Source of the DNA: Microvirga sesbaniae
Lineage (GTDB): Bacteria > Pseudomonadota > Alphaproteobacteria > Rhizobiales > Beijerinckiaceae
Reading direction: 5' to 3'
NCBI RefSeq assembly: GCF_025460805.1
Contig: NZ_JAMXFJ010000006.1
Span: 1-64,000 of the forward strand
DNA: 64,000 nt
Shown: positions 17,770 to 27,023 of the stretch, in pieces
Numbering within the stretch: the stretch's first letter is position 1
How the letters are laid out: the number at the start of each line of letters is the position of its first letter
Notes under the pieces: model-generated
Told to the model about the DNA's origin: nothing
The model's database searches: none
Seen by the model: only the letters and a program-made list of their open reading frames with translations
Translations under genes and position numbers: made by a program

Positions 17770-18279
17770 TCAGGCGCTGGGGATCCGGCCCTCCGGGGTA
17801 TACTGGTCGACAGCCCGCGGAAGCTCCCTGGACAGCCGGGCCAGGATCTCCTCACGGGACAGGCCGGTCTGCTGCGTCAGGGTCGCCAGGGTGTCGGGCC
17901 CGATCGCCTGCTCCAGCTGGTGCGGAGCGACCTCCTTGTTGGGGCCGGTTCCAACCCAGGAATCGGCGATGTCGCCCTGGCCGTTCTGCCGGAAGCTGTC
18001 GACGAGCTCGCCCAGGCCGCCGCTCAGAAGGCCGCCCGGATTCTGACCGCTCAGGCCACCCAGGAGCCCGCCCAGGCCTCCGAGCCCGCCCCCGAGGGCG
18101 CCCCCCAGGGCGCCGCCCAGGCCGCCTTGCTGCGGTGCGGAACCGCCCGGGGCTCCCGGGGCTCCAGCCGGATTGTTGCCCAGTCCTCCGAGCATCTCGG
18201 CGATCTTGTCCCGGTTCTGAAAGCCCGCAACGGCAAGCAGTCCCAACAGGGCTGTCATGGATGGAAAGCCACGGCTCAT
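17770..18279 (-). CDS. YidB-like DUF937 family protein
   Basis: 169-residue protein. The N-terminus MSRGFPSMTALLGLLAVAGF is followed by a Gly-rich low-complexity stretch (about residues 30-80, many GGLGG). The conserved DUF937/YidB C-terminus GELVDSFRQNGQGDIADSWV, then HQLEQAIGPDTLATLTQQTG and SREEILARLSRELPRAVDQ, completes it. The function of the family is not established. The start is supported by GAGGAGGAA 4 nt upstream of ATG 18279; an in-frame extension upstream looks non-coding. It is a single gene, read away from the RTX gene. Confidence 0.82.
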   Translation of the reverse strand: MSRGFPSMTALLGLLAVAGFQNRDKIAEMLGGLGNNPAGAPGAPGGSAPQQGGLGGALGGALGGGLGGLGGLLGGLSGQNPGGLLSGGLGELVDSFRQNGQGDIADSWVGTGPNKEVAPHQLEQAIGPDTLATLTQQTGLSREEILARLSRELPRAVDQYTPEGRIPSA

Positions 18280-18694
18280 CTGTTCCTCCTCGTCTGATGC
18301 ACGAGAACCGCAGCAGCGCGGAAACGGTTCCATGATTCCGTCGCCCGGATGATCCTGCGTCACCCGCTTGAATCGCGCGGAGCGGTCGGGCATGACCGAG
18401 CAGCCTGGGGCGAGGTCCGTTGCTCCAGGTGGAGAGGACAGCGCGCGTTCAATCCAGGGATGCCGAACGCTATCACGTGCCCTGTGCGGCGACGCACGCC
18501 CTGCGCAGGAGGCGAATCCTAGCGCAGGAACATCCAACATGCTGAACGGATTGGGCAAATCATTCCGTTGATCATTTCCGAGGGCCTAGCCCCTCACCTT
18601 TGCAATCTTGCAGGCGCTCTTTGCACATGCGTAAACGGCCGAGCTCGGGCCTGAGCAAACAATCCTAAACACGCATGTTCAAGAGGATAGAGTT
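18280..18694. other. Intergenic region, divergent promoters expected
   Basis: 415 nt between the divergent YidB-like and RTX genes. No repeat of the two main families and no convincing gene is seen. The right part (18570-18690) is less GC-rich and should carry the RTX promoter; no consensus box is obvious. Confidence 0.5.
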
Positions 18695-20368
18695 TTGTCT
18701 GAACAATATCAGTATCTCGGCGCTTCGATCGGTTCATCGGCCCTGGCTGCGATCGCCCCCGAGGCGATCCACGGCTCTGACGCCAGTGAAGTGCTGAACG
18801 GGCGCAACGATGCTGCCGTGGATCACGCCGACGTCATCTATGGCCATGGCGGCAACGACACGATCAACGGCGGAGACGGCAAGGATTATCTCGACGGCGG
18901 CGCCGGAAACGACGTTCTCAACGGCGGCGACAACAACGACGACACTCTCGTCGGCGGCGACGGCGCGGACGTTCTGAACGGCGGTTCCGGAGTGACCTAC
19001 TGGGATTACGCATCCTATGCCGGTTCGGCGACCGGGATCGTCATCAACCTGCGCGACACGGCGCTCAGCACCGGCGAAGCGGCGGGCGACGTGTACAATT
19101 CCATCGAGGGAATCATCGGCACCGCCCACGGCGATCTCATCGTCGGCAACGGCGACAAGCACGTGCTGACGGGCGGGGCCGGCAACGACACCATCATCGG
19201 CGGATCCGGGCAGGAGATCATGGACGGCGGCGACGGAATCGACACCGTGTCCTACGCCCTGTCGGGACAGGGCGTTTCCGTCAGCCTCAATGCGGGCGGG
19301 GGCGGGGTCAACGACTCGCTCAGCGATACGTGGGTGAACTTCGAGAACGTCATCGGGTCCAGCTACAACGACTCGCTGACCGGCGACGGCAAGGCCAACG
19401 TCCTCTCCGGCGGCCTCGGCAACGACTCGCTCTATGGCTCCGGCGGCGACGACACCCTGGATGCGGGCGCGGGCACGGACCATATGCAGGGCGGCGAGGG
19501 CAGCGACGTCTATTACGTCGACGATGCCAGGGACGAGGCCCGCGAGCAGTCCTACCATGCGGGCACGGACACGGTGATCGCGAGCGTGAGCTACGATGTC
19601 GGCATGAGCGCCGTGGAGGTTCTCCGCGCCGCGGACGGCCATGCGCCGATCAACCTGACGGGCAATGAATACACCACGATTCTCATCGGCAACGAGGGCA
19701 GCAACGTCCTCAGCAGCAAGGGGCGTGGCAGCGTCATGCAGGGCGGCGGCGGAAACGATGTCTACTACGTCGACAACGCCAACGACGTCGTCATCGACAC
19801 GGGCGGCGTGGATGTGGTCTATGCCAGCACCAGCTTCACCCTGGCGGCGAATTCCGGCATCGACACGGTCTATGCGGTCGGCGACGTGCCGGTTCTGAAC
19901 GGCAACGCGTTCGACAACGTGCTGCTGGGGACCGCGTCGAAGAACACGATGGACGCGGGAGCCGGAAACGACATGATCTACGGCAAATCCGGCAAGGACG
20001 TCCTGACCGGCGGCGCCGGAAAGGACTGGTTCGTGTTCGATACGGCGCTGGGAAAGTCCAACACCGACACGATCCGGGACTTCAAGCCAGGGCAGGACAA
20101 GATCGTGCTGGACAACGCTCTGCTCAAATCCAGCAAGGCGTTCTACGCCGCGGTCAGGAAGGGCACTCCCGATAAGCCCCTCAAGCTCGCCAAGGCGTTC
20201 TTCACGGTCGGCAGCCATGCCGACGACGGGAACGACCATCTCGTCTACAACAGGAAGACGGGCGTGCTGTCCTACGACAAGGACGGCTCCGGCGGCGCCG
20301 CGGCCGTCGAGATCGCCCGGTTCAGCAACAAGACGGCGATCAGCGAGAAGGACTTCTTCATCATCTGA
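18695..20368 (+). CDS. RTX calcium-binding repeat protein
   Basis: Secreted or surface protein of 557 residues built largely from hemolysin-type GGxGxD nonapeptides. Clear arrays lie at about residues 50-95 ([19 protein letters not shown]), 155-170 ([13 protein letters not shown]), 230-262 ([19 protein letters not shown]) and 425-445 ([19 protein letters not shown]). They bind Ca2+ and fold after type I secretion. There is no Sec signal, as expected, and the C-terminus ends in hydrophobic FFII. The C-terminal [19 protein letters not shown] block is common in alphaproteobacterial RTX proteins. No enzymatic domain is seen. The start is TTG 18695 with AGAGGA upstream. No type I secretion genes are nearby. 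Confidence 0.9.
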   Translation: MSEQYQYLGASIGSSALAAIAPEAIHGSDASEVLNGRNDAAVDHADVIYGHGGNDTINGGDGKDYLDGGAGNDVLNGGDNNDDTLVGGDGADVLNGGSGVTYWDYASYAGSATGIVINLRDTALSTGEAAGDVYNSIEGIIGTAHGDLIVGNGDKHVLTGGAGNDTIIGGSGQEIMDGGDGIDTVSYALSGQGVSVSLNAGGGGVNDSLSDTWVNFENVIGSSYNDSLTGDGKANVLSGGLGNDSLYGSGGDDTLDAGAGTDHMQGGEGSDVYYVDDARDEAREQSYHAGTDTVIASVSYDVGMSAVEVLRAADGHAPINLTGNEYTTILIGNEGSNVLSSKGRGSVMQGGGGNDVYYVDNANDVVIDTGGVDVVYASTSFTLAANSGIDTVYAVGDVPVLNGNAFDNVLLGTASKNTMDAGAGNDMIYGKSGKDVLTGGAGKDWFVFDTALGKSNTDTIRDFKPGQDKIVLDNALLKSSKAFYAAVRKGTPDKPLKLAKAFFTVGSHADDGNDHLVYNRKTGVLSYDKDGSGGAAAVEIARFSNKTAISEKDFFII

Positions 20369-20394
20369 TCCTTGTGCATCGGGCGTCACCCCGT

Positions 20395-20645
20395 CGTCAT
20401 CGCCGGGCACACCACCCTCCACGTCATCACCGGCCTTGTGCCGGTGATCCCGCTTCCGTAGAGCGCCGCGCCCGACAGTATCGGGATGGCCGGGACAAGC
20501 CCGGCCATGACGTGAGAGGGTGGTGTGACCCGGTGCGAACACCCTCCACGTCATCACCGGGCTTGTCCCGGTGATCCCGATTGCTTTCGGCGCTGCGCCC
20601 CAAAAGATCGGGATGGCCGGGACGAGCCCGGCCATGACGGGAGAG
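20395..20645. repeat. Two composite hairpin units after the RTX gene
   Basis: Units at 20420-20516 and 20547-20640, both with the ATCACCGG arm first and the ATGGCCGG arm second. The first has CCGGCCTTGTGCCGG where the second has CCGGGCTTGTCCCGG, a paired stem change. Confidence 0.9.
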
Positions 20646-20747
20646 CGTTGCGGTCGCGCCCGGACGCGCGCCCCCGTCGGATTGACGAAGCGGCCGCCCG
20701 TGCGGAATCTATGCGCCCAATGCGGGATGGCTTCGACGGGGTGGGCG

Positions 20748-21887
20748 ATGACGACGTTCGATGTGGCTGTGATCGGGCTCGGCGCCATGGGAAGCGCCGC
20801 CCTTTTCGAGCTCGCGCGCCGGGGACGGCGCGTGATCGGCATCGAACAATTCGAGCCCGGTCACGACAGGGGTTCGTCGCACGGCGAGAGCCGGATCATC
20901 CGGCTGTCCTATTTCGAGCACCCGTCCTATGTGCCGCTGGCCCGCCGCGCCCTGGAGAAATGGCGCGAGCTCGAGGCCCTGAGCGGTCAGACGATCCTCA
21001 CCGTCACGGGCGTCCTGGAGGCCGGCTATCCGGGCTGCCCGATCGTCGAGGGATCCCTCGACGCGTCCAGGACGCACGGCCTCACCCATGAGGTTCTGAG
21101 CGCCGCCGAGATCAACAGGCGCTTTCCCGCGTTCAGGCTCCCGTCCCACTGGTCCGGATTGTATCAGCCGGACGGCGGTTTCCTGCGTCCGGAACGCGCG
21201 ATCCGGCAGTTCGTCCGCCTGGCGGAGCATCACGGGGCCGAGGTCAGGGCCGGGACCCGCGTCCTGGCGATCGAGCCGCGCGGCTCGGGCGTGCGCGTGA
21301 AGACCGGTTCCGGCGAGATCGAAGCCGGGTCCGTGATCGTCGCCGCCGGGGCCTGGATCGGGGATTTCGCGCCCGGGCTGAAGCCGCATCTCAGGGTGAC
21401 CCGGCAGGTGCTCGGCTGGTTCGACCCGCTGAAGCCGGCCTCCTACGCTCCGGAACGCTGTCCGGTCTTCATCCTCGAGTCCGAGGACGATGCCTGCTAC
21501 GGGTTCCCGGACTTCGCCGGCACCGGCGTCAAGACGGCCTCCCACCGCCGGGGCGACGACCTCGCCTCGGCCGACGACCTCGCGCAGGACGGCGGAGCGG
21601 ACGACGAGGCGCAGATCCGCCGCATGCTCGCCCTCGCGATGCCGGACGCGAACGGGCCGCTCAAGGCGATGCGGACCTGCATGTACACCCGCACCCCGGA
21701 CGAGGATTTCGTGATCGACCGGTCCGCGGCCGATCCGCGGGTCGTTCTCGCCTCGCCGTGCTCGGGGCACGGCTTCAAGTTCGCGAGCGTCATCGGAGAG
21801 GTCCTGGCCGACCTCGCCCTTGGAAAAGCGCCCGCCAACGACATCTCTCGTTTCAAGCTCGATCGCTTTCGATCGCAACCGGCCTGA
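20748..21887 (+). CDS. solA: N-methyl amino acid oxidase (SolA / sarcosine oxidase type)
   Basis: FAD enzyme that oxidatively demethylates N-methyl amino acids such as N-methyltryptophan or sarcosine, releasing formaldehyde and H2O2. It has 379 residues. FAD-binding VIGLGAMGSAALFELARRG is at residues 7-25, followed by the family stretch GSSHGESRIIRLSYFEHPSY. The Cys that binds FAD covalently is present in RTCMYTRTPDEDFVID, and the C-terminal PCSGHGFKFASVIGEVLADL is typical. ATG 20748 begins MTTFDVAVIG; ATG 20727 in frame would add seven residues. A LivK-type binding protein gene follows 31 nt downstream, suggesting uptake of its substrate. Confidence 0.85.
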   Translation: MTTFDVAVIGLGAMGSAALFELARRGRRVIGIEQFEPGHDRGSSHGESRIIRLSYFEHPSYVPLARRALEKWRELEALSGQTILTVTGVLEAGYPGCPIVEGSLDASRTHGLTHEVLSAAEINRRFPAFRLPSHWSGLYQPDGGFLRPERAIRQFVRLAEHHGAEVRAGTRVLAIEPRGSGVRVKTGSGEIEAGSVIVAAGAWIGDFAPGLKPHLRVTRQVLGWFDPLKPASYAPERCPVFILESEDDACYGFPDFAGTGVKTASHRRGDDLASADDLAQDGGADDEAQIRRMLALAMPDANGPLKAMRTCMYTRTPDEDFVIDRSAADPRVVLASPCSGHGFKFASVIGEVLADLALGKAPANDISRFKLDRFRSQPA

Positions 21888-21918
21888 AACCGCCAAGCCC
21901 GCAGCAGGAGGCGCCGCC

Positions 21919-23037
21919 ATGAAGAGAAGCCACGTCTGTCACCTGTCGATCCTGGCCTTGCTGGCCGGCACTGGGTTCGCCCGCGCGCAGGACATCACCA
22001 TCGCGGTGGCCGGCCCGATGACCGGCGCCGTGGCTACGATCGGCGAGCAGCTCAGGCACGGCGCCGAGCTCGCCGCGCAGGCCATCAACAAGAGCGGCGG
22101 CGTGAACGGGAAGAACGTCAAGGTCGTCGTCTTCGACGATGCGTGCGATCCGAAACAGGCGGTCGCCATCGCCAACCGCATCATCGCCGAGGGCATCAAG
22201 TTCGTCGACGGCCATGCCTGCTCGGGCTCCTCGATCCCGGCCTCCGAGGTCTATGCCGAGGCGGACGTCCTGATGATGAGCCCGGCCTCCAGCAACCCGG
22301 CCATGACCGACAAGGCGGCCGAGCAGGGCTGGTCGACCATCATGCGGCTCTACGGCCGCGACGATGCCCAGGGCAAGTTCATCGGGCCGTGGATCAAGCA
22401 GAATTACGGAACCAAGAAGATCGGGATCCTGCACGACAAGAGCGCCTACGGCAAAGGCCTCGCGGACGTGGTCAAGGCGTCTCTCAACGGCGCCGGCGTC
22501 AAGGAGGTTCTCTACGAGGGCATCAACCCGGGCGAGAAGGATTACAAGGCGGTGGTCAACCGCCTCAAGAGCCAGGGCGTCGAGTTTCTCTATTTCGGCG
22601 GCTACCACACCGAAGCGGGGCTCATCATGCGCCAGGCGGCGGACCAGAACTACAAGTTCCAGCTCATGATGGGCGACAGCATCGCGACGCCGGAATTCGG
22701 CGCGGTGGCGGGTCCCGCGGCGGACGGAACCCTGTTCACGTTCCCGCCGGACGGCCGCGACAGCGACGCGGCCAAAGGTGCCCTCGAGCAGTTCCGGGAG
22801 ATCGGCTTCGTGCCCGAAGGCTTCACCCTGTTCTCCTACGCGACCGTCCAGTCCATCGCGGGCGGGATCGGCAAGGCCGGAAGCACGGACCCGAAGGCCG
22901 TGGCCAAGACCCTGCGCGGCACGAGCGTCGACACGGTCCTCGGGCCGGTCACCTTCGACGAGAAGGGCGACATCAAGGATCCGAAATACAACATCAACGT
23001 CTGGAAGGGCGGCTCGTACAGCAAGCTGACCCAGTAG
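21919..23037 (+). CDS. Branched-chain amino acid-type ABC transporter binding protein
   Basis: Periplasmic receptor of the LivJ/LivK family, 372 residues. The signal peptide (MKRSHVCHLSILALLAGTG, cleavage after FARA) leads to QDITIAVAGPMTGAVATIGE, the usual mature start. FVDGHACSGSSIPAS and MMSPASSNPAMTDKAAEQG form the ligand cleft region. No LivHMGF genes are in the window, so it must use a permease encoded elsewhere or be an orphan receptor. The close solA gene suggests an N-methylated amino acid as possible ligand. ATG 21919 has GCAGGAGGC upstream. Confidence 0.9.
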   Translation: MKRSHVCHLSILALLAGTGFARAQDITIAVAGPMTGAVATIGEQLRHGAELAAQAINKSGGVNGKNVKVVVFDDACDPKQAVAIANRIIAEGIKFVDGHACSGSSIPASEVYAEADVLMMSPASSNPAMTDKAAEQGWSTIMRLYGRDDAQGKFIGPWIKQNYGTKKIGILHDKSAYGKGLADVVKASLNGAGVKEVLYEGINPGEKDYKAVVNRLKSQGVEFLYFGGYHTEAGLIMRQAADQNYKFQLMMGDSIATPEFGAVAGPAADGTLFTFPPDGRDSDAAKGALEQFREIGFVPEGFTLFSYATVQSIAGGIGKAGSTDPKAVAKTLRGTSVDTVLGPVTFDEKGDIKDPKYNINVWKGGSYSKLTQ

Positions 23038-23074
23038 GGAGCCCGCCGGCCCGAAACGGCAAGGCGAAACGGCA

Positions 23075-23105
23075 AGGGCGGCTCGTCCGGAGCCGCCCTG
23101 GTTTT
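23075..23105 (+). terminator. Rho-independent terminator after the LivK-type gene
   Basis: Perfect 10-bp stem AGGGCGGCTC / GAGCCGCCCT, loop GTCCG, then GGTTTT. Located 38 nt after the stop codon. Confidence 0.85.
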
Positions 23106-23118
23106 CGTCCGGACGGGT

Positions 23119-23577
23119 TCAGTCGCGGGCGGCGGCCTTGTCCTGCTCCCGGGACGGGACGAGGTGCTCGATGGACACCCATTCGGTGCAGGCCCTGAGA
23201 ATGGGGGCAAGATAAGCGCGGTTGCCTTCGATCTCGACGACCCGGCACGAATACGCCCTCCGGTCGCCCGGGGGACGGTAGATGACCGTTGCGCCGGGCC
23301 TGATGTCGCCGCGGGGGCGCGCCGATTGGGTGCAGGTCGTCGCGGGCGCGTCGGCTTGCCTGTTGTCGTGCCTGCTGTCCTGCCTGTTGTCCTGCGCGAG
23401 AGCGGCCGGCCGGCCGGCCCGGTAGCGCTCGAGCGCTTCGATCGCCACCCTGGCCCGGTCGCGATACCGGTCGCAGACGACCCGCATCAGGGTCCCTTTC
23501 TCCCGGCCCGGATACCACGTCACGCCCCCGATCTTGGCCAGTTCCTCCGCGACGATCTCGATTTCTTCCTCAGTCAT
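23119..23577 (-). CDS. Hypothetical protein with KOW/SH3-like C-terminus
   Basis: 152-residue cytoplasmic protein, not recognised. The N-terminal half is helical and charged (EEEIEIVAEELAKIGGVTWY, VVCDRYRDRARVAIEALERY). A hydrophilic Gln/Asp/Arg linker with repeated DNRQ/DSRHDNRQ follows (about residues 80-105). The C-terminal part, GATVIYRPPGDRRAYSCRVV then EWVSIEHLVP, has the strand pattern of a small beta barrel such as a KOW or Tudor-like fold. The start at ATG 23577 (MTEEEIEIV) is the most natural; longer frames read through non-conserved sequence. The DNRQ repeats may vary in copy number among strains. Confidence 0.6.
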   Translation of the reverse strand: MTEEEIEIVAEELAKIGGVTWYPGREKGTLMRVVCDRYRDRARVAIEALERYRAGRPAALAQDNRQDSRHDNRQADAPATTCTQSARPRGDIRPGATVIYRPPGDRRAYSCRVVEIEGNRAYLAPILRACTEWVSIEHLVPSREQDKAAARD

Positions 23578-23730
23578 TGGCTGCAATCCCTCATGAGCCG
23601 TTGGGATGGGCTCAGGTCTCGTGAATGCGCCCGGTCGGCCTGGCCGGCCGAGCGCCCCATGCCCCAAAGAGCTGGTGTTCTTGACTTCGACGGCTGGCGC
23701 TCGGACGGCGCCGTAGAGTGAGACGTTTGA

Positions 23731-24012
23731 CTACGCTCTTAATTCCATCATTCGTTTTTGCAGAATTGCGAGCTGCTGAATGTAGGGCTGGCGCCGCTCG
23801 TCGTGGCGGGCCTTCAGCTTCTCCAAGGCACGGATCTTGATGGTGGCGTCGGGCGCGGTGTTGAGCCTCTCGCGCTCCTGCTCGTAGTCGAAATCGAGAT
23901 CGGCCAGGGTCGCCAGAAGAGACTGCACGAGCGGCTGGAAGGAGGGTGAATACAGTCTAGGAAGGAGAGCCCCGTTGTTCGATTCTTCGTTATGAAACTT
24001 CGTATCGTTCAT
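23731..24012 (-). CDS. Small hypothetical coiled-coil protein under a CtrA-type box
   Basis: 93-residue protein, not recognised. It is mostly helical with heptad-like charge (LADLDFDYEQERERLNTAPD, IRALEKLKARHDERRQPYI, LAILQKRMMELRA), so a coiled coil is likely. ATG 24012 has AGGGACG about 4 nt upstream; ATG 24024 in frame would add MRDE. A TTAA-N7-TTAA box lies 14-28 nt upstream. The gene lies downstream of the Crp/Fnr gene on the same strand. Confidence 0.62.
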   Translation of the reverse strand: MNDTKFHNEESNNGALLPRLYSPSFQPLVQSLLATLADLDFDYEQERERLNTAPDATIKIRALEKLKARHDERRQPYIQQLAILQKRMMELRA

Positions 24013-24025
24013 CTCGTCCCTCATA

Positions 24026-24040
24026 TTAACTTTGTGTTAA
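24026..24040. promoter_or_regulatory. CtrA-type box TTAA-N7-TTAA
   Basis: TTAA CTTTGTG TTAA, a perfect match to the alphaproteobacterial CtrA consensus, just upstream of the 93-residue gene. It is very close to the start codon, so CtrA, if it binds, would overlap the transcription start or repress. Confidence 0.5.
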
Positions 24041-24112
24041 TAGGGCCTCACAGTACTAAAGTAGGATTACCCCGTCTGTTGGGAAGCCGACAAAGCCGCA
24101 AGAAATCTTCGT

Positions 24113-24898
24113 TCAGCGCGCGGTGTTGCGATGCCGGACCGGAGCCGGGCGAGGCCGGGGGCGCGGCTCCGTCTGCGGGCGGCTCTCGGGCAGAAGCCTT
24201 TCGAAGCTCTGGCGGATGGCGTGGTAGCACTCGCATGAGGTCTCCTCGAGGCCGACCCGGTTGGTGATCCTGATCGTTCCCCGGCCTTGGCTGATGAGAC
24301 CCATCCGCTGCAGCGCGCTCGTGACGCTGCTCACGGTCGACCGCTGAACCCCGAGCATTTCCGCCAGGATCTCATGGGTCAGCGGGATGTCGTCCTTGTC
24401 CGTCCGGTCGCGGGTGCCCAGGATGGCGCGGCAGCACCGGGCCTCCACGCTGTGAACGGCGTTGCAGGCGACGGTCTGGAGCGTCTGCGTCAGGAGAGCT
24501 TCGGAATAGCGGAACAGCACCCGGCGGATGGCGGGACGTGCTTCGAGCGTCTTGCTCAGCCGCTCCAGGGCGATGCGCGATGCCGTGCCGGCGATCTGGA
24601 TCACGTAGCGGCCGAAGGACTGGCGGGTGACGAGCGCGCTCACGAAGCCGAAGACGGATTCCCGGCCGAACACCGCCATCTCGACCGAGCCGCCGTTCCG
24701 CAGATCGGTCACCAGGGACACGACCGCATCATGAGGGAAATAGGTGTACCGGATGGACTCGCCCGTCTGGTAGACGACCTTGCCCCGCGGCAGTTCGACG
24801 ATGTCCAGATGAGGCTCGAGCCACGCGTAGTCGTCGGGTTCCAGAGCTGCGAGCAGCTGGTTTTTTCGATGGAAGGCGGCTTTCGTCCCATTCTTCAT
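24113..24898 (-). CDS. Crp/Fnr-family transcriptional regulator
   Basis: 261-residue regulator with an N-terminal cNMP-binding-like barrel (about residues 15-130, RGKVVYQTGESIRYTYFPHD, FGRESVFGFVSALV) and a C-terminal winged helix (PLTHEILAEMLGVQRSTVSS). It lacks the cluster of Cys residues of FNR and the arginine-serine phosphate pocket of true CRP, so the signal is not obvious. This barrel type (AVVSLVTDLRNGGSVEMAVF) is common in rhizobial multi-copy regulators. The C-terminal tail is Arg/Pro-rich. ATG 24898 (MKNGTKAAF) is chosen over an in-frame start 14 codons upstream. Confidence 0.87.
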   Translation of the reverse strand: MKNGTKAAFHRKNQLLAALEPDDYAWLEPHLDIVELPRGKVVYQTGESIRYTYFPHDAVVSLVTDLRNGGSVEMAVFGRESVFGFVSALVTRQSFGRYVIQIAGTASRIALERLSKTLEARPAIRRVLFRYSEALLTQTLQTVACNAVHSVEARCCRAILGTRDRTDKDDIPLTHEILAEMLGVQRSTVSSVTSALQRMGLISQGRGTIRITNRVGLEETSCECYHAIRQSFERLLPESRPQTEPRPRPRPAPVRHRNTAR

Positions 24899-25252
24899 GG
24901 CAGGGTCATCACCGCAGGGAGGACGTCCGGACAGCGGCACGGTGAATCCTCACAGGACAGCACGATAGCAGATGCAGGTCGCGCGATCTCGCGCCGACGG
25001 GGTGAACAGGCGGCTCGGGTTCTGCATGGTTCTCCTTGCCGGCGCGGGCGAGCGCACCCGTCGGATGAAACGGCGACGCGGTGCCTTTGTGCCATGACCT
25101 GACGCGCATGCCTCCAAAGAGTAGAATCCGGTCCACCGTCCGGGGCCGCATTCCGCGTCCGCGCTGGCGTCCCGGGTTCTGCGCTGATGTCATGGGCCCA
25201 TGCGCGCCGGCCGGGACGAAACCGGTTTACCGCTTCCGCCGGAGGCCTCAGC
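24899..25252. other. Intergenic region without visible features
   Basis: 354 nt between the divergent Crp/Fnr and amidase genes. No palindromic repeat, RNA or clear promoter box is seen. Confidence 0.4.
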
Positions 25253-26710
25253 ATGGCCCGGGACCGAATCCTTCAGGAGAATGTTGCATTGAGCAAGCCA
25301 TCACCCTCGCATCGGACGCAGGGCAGCCCGGCGGATCCGGCCGACTGGACGGGAGCCGAGCTCCTCGACGCCTATGCCCGTAAGGCGGTGTCGCCGGTCG
25401 ACGTCACGAGAGCGGTGATCGCTCGCATCGAGGCTTACGAGCCGCGGCTCCAGGCGCTCTATGCCTTCGATCCCGACGCGGCGCTTCGCGACGCGCGCGC
25501 GTCGGAGCAGCGCTGGATGAACGGGCAGGCGAGGGCGCTCGACGGCATCCCTGCGACCATCAAGGAGAACATCGCCACCAAGGGCGTTCCGGTGCCGCTC
25601 GGCACGGCCGCGCGGCCGCTCGTCCCGGCCGCCGAGGACGCGCCCGCGGCCGCGCGCCTGCGCGAGGACGGGGTGGTCATTCTCGCCAAGACCACCATGC
25701 CCGATTACGGCATGCTCTCCTCGGGCCTGTCGAGCTTCCATCCGCTCGCGCGCAACCCGTGGGACCTGGCGAAGAACCCGGGCGGCAGCTCGGCCGGCGC
25801 GGGCGCCGCAGCGGCGGCCGGCTACGGGCCGTTCCATATCGGCACCGATATCGGCGGCTCGATCCGCCTGCCGGCCTCGTGGTGCGGCGTGTTCGGCCTG
25901 AAGCCGAGCTTCGGCCGCATCCCCATCGACCCGACCTATTACGGGCGCGTCGCGGGACCGATGACCCGCACCGTGCGCGACGCGGCCCTGATGATGACGA
26001 GCCTGACGCGCCCCGATTGGCGCGACCCCATGAGCCTGCCCTATCAGGATCTGCCGTGGCTCGATCTTGGGATCGACCTGAAGGGGCTCAGGATCGGCGT
26101 GATGATGGACGCCGGCATCGGCCTCCCGCTCGATCCGGAGGTCCGGGCGGCCGTGGAAGGCGCCGCGCGCGCCCTCGCGGCGGCGGGCGCGACCGTCGCG
26201 GAGATGCCGCCCTTCATCACCCGCGCGATGCTCGACGGCCTCGACGATTTCTGGCGCCAGCGGGCGTGGGCGGACATCGCTCCCCTGAGCGAGGAGGACC
26301 GCGGCAAGATCCTGCCCTACATCCTGCAATGGGCCGAGGGCGGCCGGGACCTGACCGGCGCCGAGGTCTATAGCGGCATGAACCAGATGATGGTGATGCG
26401 CCATGCGGCGGTGGCCGCCACGCAAAGCTTCGACTTCGTGATCTCGCCGGTGGCGCCCTGCGTCGCCTATGCGGCCGAGCTGGCCTCGCCCATCCACAAT
26501 CCGGAGGAGCCGTTCGAGCATATCGGCTACACGGTCGCGTTCAACATGTCCGACCAGCCGGCCGCCTCCGTCAATGCCGGCTTCACGACGGCGGGGCTCC
26601 CCATCGGGCTCCAGATCATCGGCCGCCGCTTCGACGACCTGGGCGTGCTGCGTCTCTCGCAGGCCTGGGAGGACATGTGCCCGGACCGGCGGCCGTGGCC
26701 GAGGGTGTAG
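25253..26710 (+). CDS. Amidase (amidase signature family)
   Basis: Cytoplasmic amide hydrolase of about 485 residues. The Ser-cisSer-Lys triad is complete: Lys about 104 in ATIKENIA, cis-Ser in NPGGSSAGAG near 178, and the nucleophile Ser in IGTDIGGSIRLPAS near 202. Length and sequence fit amidases of the GatA-like superfamily; GatA itself is unlikely because no gatB/gatC is adjacent and the C-terminal half differs. ATG 25253 has GGAGG 8 nt upstream; TTG 25289, also with a good AGGAGA site, is an alternative giving 473 residues. Substrate unknown. Confidence 0.88.
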   Translation: MARDRILQENVALSKPSPSHRTQGSPADPADWTGAELLDAYARKAVSPVDVTRAVIARIEAYEPRLQALYAFDPDAALRDARASEQRWMNGQARALDGIPATIKENIATKGVPVPLGTAARPLVPAAEDAPAAARLREDGVVILAKTTMPDYGMLSSGLSSFHPLARNPWDLAKNPGGSSAGAGAAAAAGYGPFHIGTDIGGSIRLPASWCGVFGLKPSFGRIPIDPTYYGRVAGPMTRTVRDAALMMTSLTRPDWRDPMSLPYQDLPWLDLGIDLKGLRIGVMMDAGIGLPLDPEVRAAVEGAARALAAAGATVAEMPPFITRAMLDGLDDFWRQRAWADIAPLSEEDRGKILPYILQWAEGGRDLTGAEVYSGMNQMMVMRHAAVAATQSFDFVISPVAPCVAYAAELASPIHNPEEPFEHIGYTVAFNMSDQPAASVNAGFTTAGLPIGLQIIGRRFDDLGVLRLSQAWEDMCPDRRPWPRV

Positions 26711-26728
26711 GAGCCGGGTAGAGGCATC

Positions 26729-26956
26729 TCCGGGCCCGTCCCGGTGATCCCGCTTTTCTGAAGCGCCGCGCCCTTCCGATCGGGATGGCCGGCACAAGGC
26801 CGGCCATGACGTGGGAAAGGTCGCGCCACTCCGACGGTCACTCTCTCACGTCATCACCGGGCTTGTCCCGGTGATCCCGCTTCCGAGAGGCGCCGCGCTC
26901 AAGACAATCGGGATGGCCGGCAGAGGCGGGTGATGACCGGCCGGCCATGACGTGAC
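26729..26956. repeat. Two composite hairpin units, one with an enlarged hairpin
   Basis: Units at 26729-26815 and 26847-26956, both with the ATCACCGG arm first. The first has lost the outer part of its first arm. In the second unit the ATGGCCGG arm carries an insert (GGCAGAGGCGGGTGATGACC) in place of the usual 5-nt loop. No gene is visible in 26711-27023. Confidence 0.85.
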
Positions 26957-27023
26957 GGGAGAGCGACATCGGGGCTGCGACAGGTGGGTTCCCCGTCTCC
27001 GCGCCTGCTGATAAACAGCCGCC

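Noticed and set aside
18734-20842. 702-codon minus-strand frame opposite the RTX gene
   Set aside because: The plus strand carries unmistakable GGxGxD repeats; the opposite frame is the mirror of those and continues through palindromic repeats.
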